A stretch of DNA of 64,000 nucleotides, taken from contig OZ238267.1 of assembly GCA_965178585.1 (NCBI GenBank), positions 1,674,001 to 1,738,000 of the forward strand, given 5' to 3'. The notes beneath the pieces were generated by a model. That model was not told the DNA's origin and did no database searches. It saw only the letters and a list, made by a program, of their open reading frames with translations. The position numbers and the translations under genes are program-made. Shown piece by piece: positions 52,118 to 60,743 of this stretch. Origin of the DNA: Marifrigoribacter sp965178585 (GTDB taxonomy: Bacteria > Bacteroidota > Bacteroidia > Flavobacteriales > Flavobacteriaceae). Within the stretch, counting starts at the first letter, position 1. The number at the start of each line of letters is the position of its first letter.

Positions 52118-55100
52118 TTATAAAGCTTTATTCCTTTTGTTTTTATAATAGGCCATTATTGATAATAAAAGTAAAATTGCAGTAATAACATATACAAATT
52201 TTGGAATTGGAACTGGATCACCAGTTGCATAGGAGTGAAGACCAGTTAAATAATAGTTTACTCCAAAAGATGTCATCATAATTGAATAAAAGGCAAAAGT
52301 ACTAGCAACATTTAGGATAAATTTTCCTCTTAAAGCAGGAATTAAATGAAAATGTAATATTGCCGCATAAATAATAATACTAATTAATGCCCAAGTTTCC
52401 TTAGGATCCCAAGCCCAATACCTTCCCCAAGATTCGTTAGCCCAAACTCCACCTAAAAATGTTCCAATTGATAACACGAAAAGACCAATAGTCATTGAAA
52501 GTTCATTGATATAAGTTAATTCTTTAATTTTGACATCAATTACTTTATAATTTTTATCGTTTTTAATAATCATTAAAACTAACGCCATTAAGCCAAGTAA
52601 TGCAGATAGGGCTAGGGGAGCATAACTACTAATTATGGTAGCAACGTGAATTTTTAACCAATAAGACTTTAAAACAGGCATTAAATTAGTTATTTCAGGG
52701 CTTATCCAATCTAAATAACTTACAAATAATAAAGTTCCTGTAAAAAGCGTGGATAAGGCAACTACAAAATCAGATTTTTTATAAAATACTAATCCAATTA
52801 GCATTAGTGACCAGGCTGCAAATGTGATCATTTCATAACCATTACTCCAAGGAGCATGTTGCGCAACATACCATCGCAAAATTAAATTCCCTGTATGAAT
52901 TAAAAAAGAAAAGAATATTAACAGAACTAATCCATTAAATGCAATTCTTATAATCTTTTTATTTGAAAATATCTTTGCCACAGCAATCATTAACAAAACA
53001 ACTCCTAAACTGAAGTATATTTGAAATAACCAGAAATAAAGATTTAAATTATTATACCATAATTCAGCTTCAATCAATTGTTTTGAAGGAATAATATCTT
53101 CTGCTAAAACCTCTTGGTACTTTTGAATATATGCTATTTTATCTTCCGCAAAAGTCCAATCATCACTTTTCTTTGCTTTCTCAATTTCAGAAAAATATTG
53201 TGGTAATATACCTTTTGCGAAAGCAGCATCTTCTTCTGGAAAATCCATAAAATCGTGAACATGACTATACCAAGTCTTGGTTTCATCATTTCTTTTGGGA
53301 AAGATTTTCATATAATTTCCAGAAAAAATATTAAAAAGAATATTAAAACGTTCATCTACTTTTAATATTTCCTTATCAAACTCACTTCTTTCAGATGGTT
53401 TTTTAGTATTAGCTTTTTCAACAGATATTTCTAATAAGTAACCATTTTGAGGGTCTATAAAATCATTAAATGCGACTAAATCATTTAAATGTATGGGAAT
53501 ACTATCGTATAATTTTCCTCCTTTGTTTCTATCAATTTTTATTATTGGAATACTTGTCCATAGTCTAGGGTTTGCATGAAGTGCGATAAAAACTTGATTA
53601 ACATCTAATTTGGTAGTATTATATTTAAAGTAATTCTTTCTCGAAATTTTTCTTAAGAACTCAGAAGATAAAGTATTAATAGGTTTTATTCTTCCATCTA
53701 AATCTTGAACTAATAATCGACCAAATTTTGAAGCATGCTCTTTATTAATTAGTTGTGTGCTTAACAAACTATCTATTTCTTTATTAACATTTTGAGAAAT
53801 AATTGAGAAGGAATTTAAAATTAAGAAAGCAATAAAAATTACTGTTTTTGAATTCAGTTTTTCAAGTTTATTTCTAATAATTCCAAATCTAGATTTGGTT
53901 CCAAATAAAGTCCAAAACATCCCTAAACTCATTAAAAAATATCCTATGTATGTAATAAGGGTTCCTGTACGATCATGGTTGATTGATAATACTGTTCCTT
54001 TTTCATCAGTATCATAAGAAGCTTGAAAAAAGCGATAACCATCATAATCCAAAACATTATTCATAAATATTCTATAGGGTATTTCTTTATTGCCATCAAT
54101 AATTGACACCTCACTCGCATAAGATGAGGGACTTGTTGAACCAGGATAACGCTCTAATTGAAAATCATTCAGTTTTAATTTAAAAGGTGTTATCAAAGGT
54201 ATTGCACCATAGGACATAACAAAAGAATATTCATCTATATTAAATTCTTTTGAAACGGGCAAAAAACCTTGTCGGTATAATAAAGCAATATCTTTTGTAT
54301 TGTTTCCAACGGACACTTCTAGTATTAGAACATCATCTTTTAGTTCATCATTATCTTTTTTCTTCTCAGCTTGAGAAACCATTTTAATTTGTGCATTGTC
54401 ATGGTAAGACATTATAACAAATGAATAGTCACCAGAACGATAAAGTATTCTTTCCTTTAGGGCTTGCAAACTATCTATTGTTAGATTTCCTGCATTTTCT
54501 GTTTGCATTTCGAAAAATGAAACAGGCTGCATAGGTTTTAACATTAATACACCATTTTTTTCAATAATATTAAGCTCTTTTGAGCTTTCATTATCAAAAG
54601 CCAATTCATGACCATGATTGCCTAACTTTTCAATTTCCCCTCTTTTTAAATAGATAGATTCTCTACCACTACCAGCAGAAATAACTAGCTGTATTATAGA
54701 TTCACCATCTTCATTAGTGTCAACAATATCAGGAGAAGCATCAGTTATAAATTCTTTAAACTTTATTGTTACTGGTTTTGATAATTCATTAGAATTGATT
54801 GAAAAATTATTATTTTTAATAGGAGAGAAGTACTTTTCTTTTTCGATAGAAACATTTTTTCCATTTTCATCTGTAATTGTTGATTGAATAAAGTTTCGAT
54901 CAGATATAATTGTATTACTTGTCGTATCTTCTCTAATTCTCATTATACCTTCATAAGCTGTATACCTAGTTATACCTGCCCCAATAAGAATTATAATAAA
55001 TGCAATATGAAATAATAAAACTCCCCATTTTTCTTTCCTAAAAAGCTTATATTTAAAAATATTTCCAAGGAAACTTAACCCTAGTACAACCATCACCAAT

Positions 55101-55252
55101 TCAAACCACCAAGCATTATATACAACAGAAAATGCAGTTTGAGTACCAAAATCATTTTCAATAAATGTAGCACAAGCCATTGCAATTGCAAATACAAACA
55201 AAGCTAATACAGCTAATTTTGGAGAAAATAATATATTCTTTAATCTATTCAT
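52118..55252 (-). CDS. cytochrome c synthase CcsBA, copy 2 (NrfI-like)
   Basis: This 1044-residue CcsBA is a paralogue of the copy at 32031 and keeps the same layout: CcsB helices at the start (FKYKLFRKEKWGVLLFHIAF near residue 70), a large periplasmic domain, and CcsA with WGRYWAWDPKETWALI near residue 946. It lies 82 bases after nrfA on the same strand. NrfA uses a CXXCK haem motif, and in Wolinella the CcsBA-type enzyme NrfI, encoded with nrfHA, is needed for that motif. The position therefore suggests a dedicated NrfI-like function. The dedicated role is inference; the family is clear. Confidence 0.92.
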   Translation of the reverse strand: MNRLKNILFSPKLAVLALFVFAIAMACATFIENDFGTQTAFSVVYNAWWFELVMVVLGLSFLGNIFKYKLFRKEKWGVLLFHIAFIIILIGAGITRYTAYEGIMRIREDTTSNTIISDRNFIQSTITDENGKNVSIEKEKYFSPIKNNNFSINSNELSKPVTIKFKEFITDASPDIVDTNEDGESIIQLVISAGSGRESIYLKRGEIEKLGNHGHELAFDNESSKELNIIEKNGVLMLKPMQPVSFFEMQTENAGNLTIDSLQALKERILYRSGDYSFVIMSYHDNAQIKMVSQAEKKKDNDELKDDVLILEVSVGNNTKDIALLYRQGFLPVSKEFNIDEYSFVMSYGAIPLITPFKLKLNDFQLERYPGSTSPSSYASEVSIIDGNKEIPYRIFMNNVLDYDGYRFFQASYDTDEKGTVLSINHDRTGTLITYIGYFLMSLGMFWTLFGTKSRFGIIRNKLEKLNSKTVIFIAFLILNSFSIISQNVNKEIDSLLSTQLINKEHASKFGRLLVQDLDGRIKPINTLSSEFLRKISRKNYFKYNTTKLDVNQVFIALHANPRLWTSIPIIKIDRNKGGKLYDSIPIHLNDLVAFNDFIDPQNGYLLEISVEKANTKKPSERSEFDKEILKVDERFNILFNIFSGNYMKIFPKRNDETKTWYSHVHDFMDFPEEDAAFAKGILPQYFSEIEKAKKSDDWTFAEDKIAYIQKYQEVLAEDIIPSKQLIEAELWYNNLNLYFWLFQIYFSLGVVLLMIAVAKIFSNKKIIRIAFNGLVLLIFFSFLIHTGNLILRWYVAQHAPWSNGYEMITFAAWSLMLIGLVFYKKSDFVVALSTLFTGTLLFVSYLDWISPEITNLMPVLKSYWLKIHVATIISSYAPLALSALLGLMALVLMIIKNDKNYKVIDVKIKELTYINELSMTIGLFVLSIGTFLGGVWANESWGRYWAWDPKETWALISIIIYAAILHFHLIPALRGKFILNVASTFAFYSIMMTSFGVNYYLTGLHSYATGDPVPIPKFVYVITAILLLLSIMAYYKNKRNKAL

Positions 55253-55272
55253 ATTGTGCTAATTCTGGTTAT

Positions 55273-55314
55273 AAAAAAACTCAAAACCGAATAAAGTCAG
55301 TAATGAGTTTTTTT
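55273..55314. terminator. hairpin between nrfA and the second ccsBA
   Basis: The arms AAAAAAACTCA (55273-55283) and TGAGTTTTTTT (55304-55314) pair over 11 bases with a 20-base loop. On the minus strand it ends in a T tract and could partly stop transcription from nrfA before ccsBA, giving lower ccsBA output. Confidence 0.65.
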
Positions 55315-55334
55315 AATAAAATTATGAAATTGAA

Positions 55335-56828
55335 TTAATTTGGACTTACACCAGAATTAATTTCCATTTTAGATTCACGTACTTTAGCTTCTTCAAGCCA
55401 TTGTGGAATAACATTTTCTACAAATACTTCTTTTTCTGCTATTAACTTATCCATATCCAAACCAATAAACTCTTGAGCTTTTGCCTTAGTAGAAATATCT
55501 GGCATAGGTACTTCTTGATTATAACCTAAATCAGCAAGCAATCTGGCTAATTCTAATCTAGTTGTTTGAGCAACATCCATTGCACTTCCCAAAATTCTAG
55601 CAGTCTCAACAGGTGCATGAAAAGATCCACCATGAGATGCAGCTGCAAAATCCCAACGCCATTGAGCATGACGAAGTCCTTGCAAAATATGTTCCATCTG
55701 CTCTTCAGTAGCACCTAAATCCCAAGCTTTCCTTGCTTCTAAATGAGCCCTAACTATTTGTTCTTGTAATTTTAATCTATTTTCATTTGCTGCTTTTTGG
55801 CGGGTATAAACATTCTCAATTAACTTCGTAGTTTCTTCTCTATGACAAACTTGACATGAGTTAGCAACATTGTTTAAAGGAGATTGGATATGGTGGTCTG
55901 TAAATTTTTGTCCACCTTCGCTTTTATATGGCATATGACAATCTGCACAAGAAACACCACGATCTGCGTGAATTCCAGTCATATAAACTTCATAACCAGG
56001 ATGCTGTGCTTTTAACATTGGTGCTTTACTAATTGAATGTTCCCAATCTTTAAAGTCAATATCATCATAGTATTGCTCCATGTTTTTTACAGACATTCCA
56101 TTTTTCCAAGGGAAAGTTAAATAGGGAACACCTTCAACAGGGGTTTTAGTGTTAAAATAGTATTCTACATGACATTGTGCACAGACTAAAGAACGCATTT
56201 CATTATGTGTAGCTTGACCTATATCTTTTCCCATACTTTCAAATGCCTCAATTAAGGCAGGGCGTGTTATTTGCAAACTCATATCTTTAGGGTTATGACA
56301 ATCTGCACAACCAATGTTATTAACTACTTCATGGCCTTTACTGGCCCATTTTCCACTATAAGTTTCATCAATACCTTGCTCATTCATCAGTCTTGGAATA
56401 TCTGGACTTTTACAAGCCCAACATGTAGCAGGCATAGGACCATCATTAGGACCAGTTGGGCCACCTGTACGCAAAGAATGGTTTAAATCATCAATAGCGT
56501 AATAGTGTCCTCGTCCTTGATTATAATCTTTTGAAAAACCATAACCAGCATATAATACTACTAATAAAGGGTCATGCTCTAATAAATCTACCATACCACT
56601 TCCTCCTTGGTAAGAGACAAAATTTGTGTCAAGGGTTTGTAAGTATGATTGATATTGCTTTGGAAAGTTTTTTCCCCACACATCATTTCTAGGTTCATTA
56701 TCTCCAATTGTTACCTTAGGCGTATAAGCAAACTTTGCTTCATTTTTCCTATTAATAACATTAGATGCTAACATACCAAGCAAAAATACTACAACAGCAG
56801 TAACAATAAACAAGGTCCAATTTTTCAT
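55335..56828 (-). CDS. nrfA: cytochrome c nitrite reductase NrfA
   Basis: NrfA reduces nitrite to ammonia by six electrons in the periplasm. The 497-residue protein has a signal anchor (residues 5-24) and five haem sites: CWACK (136-140), the catalytic haem with Lys as ligand, then CADCH (174-178), CAQCH (216-220), CADCH (294-298) and CQVCH (325-329). Active-site residues are the Arg in MRSLVCAQCH, the Tyr in HVEYYF (223-224) and the His in KAQHPGYE (276). A K/Q-type calcium-site loop is present. NrfH is 9 bases upstream. Confidence 0.97.
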   Translation of the reverse strand: MKNWTLFIVTAVVVFLLGMLASNVINRKNEAKFAYTPKVTIGDNEPRNDVWGKNFPKQYQSYLQTLDTNFVSYQGGSGMVDLLEHDPLLVVLYAGYGFSKDYNQGRGHYYAIDDLNHSLRTGGPTGPNDGPMPATCWACKSPDIPRLMNEQGIDETYSGKWASKGHEVVNNIGCADCHNPKDMSLQITRPALIEAFESMGKDIGQATHNEMRSLVCAQCHVEYYFNTKTPVEGVPYLTFPWKNGMSVKNMEQYYDDIDFKDWEHSISKAPMLKAQHPGYEVYMTGIHADRGVSCADCHMPYKSEGGQKFTDHHIQSPLNNVANSCQVCHREETTKLIENVYTRQKAANENRLKLQEQIVRAHLEARKAWDLGATEEQMEHILQGLRHAQWRWDFAAASHGGSFHAPVETARILGSAMDVAQTTRLELARLLADLGYNQEVPMPDISTKAKAQEFIGLDMDKLIAEKEVFVENVIPQWLEEAKVRESKMEINSGVSPN

Positions 56829-56837
56829 AATACTATA

Positions 56838-57389
56838 TTATTTATTAATTTCTTCTTTAAGCCATTCCGGCACAATATCTTTATTTACATCAGTGGGTTT
56901 TGGAGCTAATAAATACTCGGTACTTGATAATCCATGTACTTTTCCGTGTGGTACTTCACGATGACAACTCCAACATTTTCTATCGGTTCTATTCTCAGCA
57001 TGATTAGCAACCCAGCCATCTAATTTTGAATCTTTTACTTGGATAGAGTGACAACGAATACAATTTTGCTGAACAACTTCTTGAGAAGCTTCTTTCATTT
57101 GTATAACTTGAGGTTCATTACGCATGGTAAATACAGATGCGTGATATAAACCATCTTTTGCTTTAAAATAATATTTATTGGCTAAATTATCATGAGGAAC
57201 ATGACAACTATTACAATTTGCTACTTCACGATGCGAACTATGCATCCAACTATTGTATTCAGAAGTCATAACATGACAATTAACACAAGTCTCTGGTTTA
57301 TCTCCCATATAGGAAACTACTTCAGATTCCTTTGCTATAAATAAAGATAGACCGAGAATACTTCCGAAAATTACAATAAAAACTGTAAC
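56838..57389 (-). CDS. nrfH: NrfH tetrahaem cytochrome c quinol dehydrogenase, unclear start
   Basis: NrfH passes electrons from menaquinol to NrfA. Four haem motifs are visible: CVNCH, CNSCH, CIRCH and CWSCH, the full NrfH set. The frame from the internal ATG at 57308 gives a 156-residue protein with no membrane anchor. The same frame stays open upstream for 27 residues to 57389 (VTVFIVIFGSILGLSLFIAK), which is exactly the missing anchor, but has no ATG, GTG or TTG. A stop is just before it. Either a rare start (ATT) is used, or a base is missing near 57389, since another frame from ATG 57430 runs into this point. The anchor must be present for function. Confidence 0.85.
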   Translation of the reverse strand, partial: VTVFIVIFGSILGLSLFIAKESEVVSYMGDKPETCVNCHVMTSEYNSWMHSSHREVANCNSCHVPHDNLANKYYFKAKDGLYHASVFTMRNEPQVIQMKEASQEVVQQNCIRCHSIQVKDSKLDGWVANHAENRTDRKCWSCHREVPHGKVHGLSSTEYLLAPKPTDVNKDIVPEWLKEEINK

Positions 57390-57432
57390 CTATTTAGAAT
57401 TATATGAATGGAATTTTTGTAGCAATACATTA

Positions 57433-57448
57433 TTGATTAGTATATCAA
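57433..57448. promoter_or_regulatory. candidate CRP/FNR-type operator upstream of nrfH
   Basis: TTGAT-N6-ATCAA forms a perfect 5-base palindrome. FNR half-sites are usually separated by four bases and CRP half-sites by six, so this has FNR-like halves at CRP-like spacing. It lies about 45 bases upstream of the start of the open nrfH frame at 57389. It may control nrfHA or the divergent CSD gene. Confidence 0.4.
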
Positions 57449-57472
57449 ATGTACTGTTTTTATAATTGATAA

Positions 57473-57499
57473 TTAATTAAAGTTTATAAATTTAATTAA
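57473..57499. repeat. 9-base inverted repeat in the nrfH/CSD divergent region
   Basis: TTAATTAAA and TTTAATTAA pair exactly across a 9-base spacer. AT-rich regions produce such repeats often by chance, so regulatory meaning is uncertain. Confidence 0.35.
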
Positions 57500-57560
57500 T
57501 CAAAAATGGATATTCTGAGTAATTTTTATTAATATTGGAAGATAAAATCTAAATATAATA

Positions 57561-58022
57561 ATGGCAAAATCGCAGCAAACATTTAATAAGAGTGAAAAAG
57601 AGAAGAAACGTTTAAAAAAGCGTGAGGACAAGAGAAAAAAAATGGAAGCTCGAAAAGCTGAAGCAAAAGAAAGCGGAAAAAAAGGAATTGAATTTGCCTA
57701 TGTAGATCATTTTGGAAATATTACAGATACTCCACCAGATCCTACCCAAAAAATTAAAGTGGATGTCGAGGATATTGAGATTAGTGTTCCTAAAACACTA
57801 GAAAGTGATAAAGTAGAAATTGATCCTGTAAGAACTGGAACTGTATCATTTTTTGACACCTCAAAAGGTTTTGGCTTTATAGTGGACTCAGAAAATCAAG
57901 AAAAATACTTTTGCCACGTTAGTGGTTTAATCGATGAAATAACAGAAGGAAATAGAGTGTCTTTTGAACTTGAAAAAGGGATGAAAGGGATGAATGCTGT
58001 TAAAGTAACATTGGTTAAATAG
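57561..58022 (+). CDS. cold-shock-domain protein with charged N-terminal extension
   Basis: This 153-residue protein has a highly basic Lys/Arg/Glu-rich helix at the start (SEKEKKRLKKREDKRKKME), a linker, and a cold-shock domain from about residue 92 (TGTVSFFDTSKGFGFIVDSE and YFCHVSGLIDEI). RNP1 (KGFGFI) and RNP2-like (YFCHVS) motifs are kept, so it should bind single-stranded RNA or DNA. The extension could add nucleic-acid contacts or ribosome binding. It is divergent from nrfH and precedes a secreted repeat protein. Confidence 0.88.
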   Translation: MAKSQQTFNKSEKEKKRLKKREDKRKKMEARKAEAKESGKKGIEFAYVDHFGNITDTPPDPTQKIKVDVEDIEISVPKTLESDKVEIDPVRTGTVSFFDTSKGFGFIVDSENQEKYFCHVSGLIDEITEGNRVSFELEKGMKGMNAVKVTLVK

Positions 58023-58081
58023 TATTTATATTCTTTTTAAGAAACATCTTCTAATAAATGAGCGTGTAATTCCTTTATCTA

Positions 58082-58108
58082 TATGACTTTTGTCATACTA
58101 TATATTTG
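58082..58108 (+). promoter_or_regulatory. palindrome TATGAC-N4-GTCATA plus -7 element before the repeat-protein gene
   Basis: A perfect 6-base palindrome with a 4-base spacer (58082-58097) sits right before TATATTTG (58101-58108), an exact -7 element, 37 bases before the ATG. The spacing is like Crp/Fnr-family sites, and the overlap with the -33 region fits a regulator binding at this promoter. Confidence 0.5.
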
Positions 58109-58144
58109 TGTTATTCATTAATTTTGAGTCTAAATTAAATTATA

Positions 58145-58762
58145 ATGAAAACAATAAGATTTACCTCAATTATTTCAAAATTTAGTTCTTTAATCCTACT
58201 ATTAATATTGTCTATTAATTTTGGATATGCTCAAATAGAAAATCGTTCAGATTTAATAAAACCAGAGACCGATATCACTGGTGATGTATATTGGCATGTG
58301 AAAGCATTTCGCCCAGAAGCACAATTTTTAAAAGTAAAAGCTATTGATAAAAAAGGAAACATCTATGATGTAAAAGGAATTCAATCTCCAGATACCCCAA
58401 GTAATGTACTGAGCATTAAAGCTCTTGTAAATGACAAAAGACTTCCAATAAAAATAGTAGTACCTAAAAATAATGATAAGTATTTTCCAATAGTTGCTAT
58501 TAATGAGAAAGGGAAACTTTTAAATATCATTGCTATTAATGATGAAGGAAAATATCTTGAAGTGAAGGCTATTAGTAAATCTGGGAATATTATTCACATT
58601 AGTGCTCTTGCTAAAGATGGAGCAGCTTATAACATTGTAGCGATATCACCATTTGGAGAAGTGAATTCAGTTACAGGAATAAAAATGCTAGACTCAGTTG
58701 AAGAAACTGTTATCAATGGAGTTTCTGTTTTTGCTCATGTGAAAGCTATCAATCAGAATTAA
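58145..58762 (+). CDS. secreted repeat protein (DUF7486-like)
   Basis: This 205-residue protein has a signal peptide (MKTIRFTSIISKFSSLILLL then SINFGYAQ). The mature part consists of short repeats of about 17-20 residues with the pattern L.VKAI...GN, for example FLKVKAIDKKGNIYDVKGI, LLNIIAINDEGKYLEVKAIS and KSGNIIHISALAKDG. Such repeats suggest a beta-solenoid-like or beta-propeller-like fold. Similar flavobacterial proteins carry the label DUF7486, but the match is by memory only. Function is unknown. It lies between cold-shock genes and has a strong terminator. Confidence 0.75.
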   Translation: MKTIRFTSIISKFSSLILLLILSINFGYAQIENRSDLIKPETDITGDVYWHVKAFRPEAQFLKVKAIDKKGNIYDVKGIQSPDTPSNVLSIKALVNDKRLPIKIVVPKNNDKYFPIVAINEKGKLLNIIAINDEGKYLEVKAISKSGNIIHISALAKDGAAYNIVAISPFGEVNSVTGIKMLDSVEETVINGVSVFAHVKAINQN

Positions 58763-58786
58763 GAATTTAATTGTTCATTAAATAGT

Positions 58787-58832
58787 AAGAATGAGAAGTT
58801 AGGATATAATCTAAATTCTCATTCTTTTTTTT
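58787..58832 (+). terminator. rho-independent terminator after the repeat-protein gene
   Basis: AAGAATGAGAA and TTCTCATTCTT pair over 11 bases around an 18-base loop, and a T run follows. Confidence 0.8.
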
Positions 58833-59044
58833 ATAAAACTATTTGCAGCGTTAAATAATTCTAGGACTACTTAAAACAATGATTAATATGGAACATTTTT
58901 TATAACAAAATAGAATTAATTCATCTATACTTCAGTATTTGGGGTCAAATTTTAAGAAAGTTTCAAAAATTTGAAAATAATCCACTATATATCAAATTAA
59001 TAGTGGCATCTTTGCAAAATAAATAAATTATAAATTATATTAAA

Positions 59045-59236
59045 ATGAATAAAGGAACAGTAAAATTTTTCAACGACACTAAAGGTTTTGGTTTTATCAC
59101 TGAAGAAGGTGTTGAAAAAGACCACTTTGTACACATTTCTGGATTAGTAGACGAAATTCGTGAAGGCGATGTAGTTGAATTTGATCTACAAGAAGGTAAC
59201 AAAGGTTTAAATGCCGTGAACGTTAAAGTTATTTAA
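59045..59236 (+). CDS. cold-shock protein CspA-like, copy 1
   Basis: This 63-residue protein is a single cold-shock domain: MNKGTVKFFNDTKGFGFIT has RNP1 (KGFGFI) and HFVHISGLVDEI has RNP2. These are RNA chaperones that bind single-stranded RNA. A close copy is at 62111, with nearly the same start (KGTVKFFN) and end (LNAVNVKVI). The two flank a pair of DEAD-box helicase genes. It has a long leader of more than 60 bases from the previous terminator, which could carry a cold-responsive 5' UTR, but no structure can be proven by eye. Confidence 0.95.
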   Translation: MNKGTVKFFNDTKGFGFITEEGVEKDHFVHISGLVDEIREGDVVEFDLQEGNKGLNAVNVKVI

Positions 59237-59258
59237 TACATATACTTTCAAGTTTAAT

Positions 59259-59289
59259 AAAAAGCCCATCACTTGTGATGGGCTTTTTT
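59259..59289. terminator. terminator of csp copy 1
   Basis: AAAAAGCCCATCAC and GTGATGGGCTTTTT form a near-perfect hairpin with flanking A and T tracts. The stem sequence GCCCATCAC recurs after copy 2. Confidence 0.9.
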
Positions 59290-59393
59290 ATGTTAATAAA
59301 ATAATCAATTTGTATAAACCACATAAAACAATTAATTAGTTTGCTGTATTATACGAATAGAATATATAAACTTAAATAAGTTAAAAAAATATA

Positions 59394-60735
59394 ATGGATA
59401 ATCAATTTTTAAATTTAGGATTAAATTTACCATTACAAAAAGCTTTAAAGGCTATTGATATTTCTGTACCCACAGAAATTCAGAAGAAAAACAATTCCAT
59501 TGTTATTAACAACCAAAAAGGATGTAGTAGCACTTGCAAAAACGGGATCTGGAAAAACTTTAGCATTCGGGCTTCCTTTATTACAATTAATCGACACTAC
59601 AAATCCAACTATACAGGCAGTTATTATTGTACCAACTCGAGAATTAGGGCAACAAATTAAAGTAAGATTAGAATCTATATCTTCAGAATTGCCCAATATT
59701 AATATTGCTGCTGTTTGTGGAGGAGTACCTATTAAACCTCAAATAAAAAGCCTTTTGAAGCCTACACAAATTGTAGTGGCAACTCCAGGACGATTAGTAG
59801 ATTTAATTAAGCGTGAGTCTATAAACATTAAGAATGCGAATTATTTGATTCTAGATGAAGCAGATGAAATGGTAAGCAACTTGAAAGAAGGATTGGATGA
59901 GATTGTAAATGAACTACCAAAATACAGAAGAACAGTCCTTTTATCAGCTACACTGCCAGGAACCATAAAACAGATGGTTCAAAACTATTTGTCTAAAAAT
60001 GTAGTCCATGTTGAAGCAGATATGTCTACATCAGGACATCAAGGTATAGATCATCAATATTTGGTTGTAGAACCAATTGAAAAACTAAACGTTTTAATGC
60101 ATTTTTTAAGCTCTAAAGAGGGGCAAAGGGGTATTATTTTCTGTAAAACTAAAGCTGCAGTTAATAAACTAGCAAAAAAATTAGCTATAAATAAGTTTTC
60201 ATCTGGAGCACTCCATGGTAGCTTAGCTCAGCCAATTCGAGACCGTATTATGGGTCAGTTCAGAGAAGGTCATATAGATATTTTAGTGGCATCAGATTTA
60301 GCAGCTCGAGGAATTGATGTCAAAGAGATTTCCTATGTAGTCAACTATCATTTACCAGATACTTATGATGCATATGTACATAGAAGTGGGCGTACCGCTA
60401 GAGCAGGAACAAAGGGGCTTTCGTTGACAATTCTTCAAAAAGAAGAAGAATTTGAAATCCCTGAATTTGAAGATGAATTAGGTATTTCATTCAGCAAATT
60501 TGAAAAAACAGATGCTAAAAGTATTGAAGAAAATAATGGGTTATTATGGGCAAAAAAAATATTTAAAACCAAACCTAATCGTACTATTTCAAAAGATTTT
60601 AATACTAAAGTAAAGACCATATTTCATCATTTAACAAAAGAGGAATTAGTAGATAAATTATTAGCAAATTATATTGCTGAAACAACTTCACGAATCTCAA
60701 AACCTGAAACACCAAAAAAACGAAAAAAGAAATAA
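59394..60735 (+). pseudogene. DEAD-box RNA helicase, frameshifted near its N-terminus (possibly still expressed)
   Basis: Two frames join to one helicase of about 446 residues. The first frame gives MDNQFLNLGLNLPLQKALKA and PTEIQKK (Q motif). The other frame continues KTIPLLLTTKKDVVALAKTG and carries the rest: AKTGSGKT, PTREL, ATPGRL, the DEAD box in LILDEADEMV, SAT, and HRSGRTAR. The shift is +1 at an A5 run (59487-59491). With one A fewer the reading is EIQKKTIPLLL, exactly what the family requires. If the extra base is real, most of the Q motif is separated from the core. An internal start in the second frame could give a shorter protein. Confidence 0.88.
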
Positions 60736-60743
60736 TAATTATT

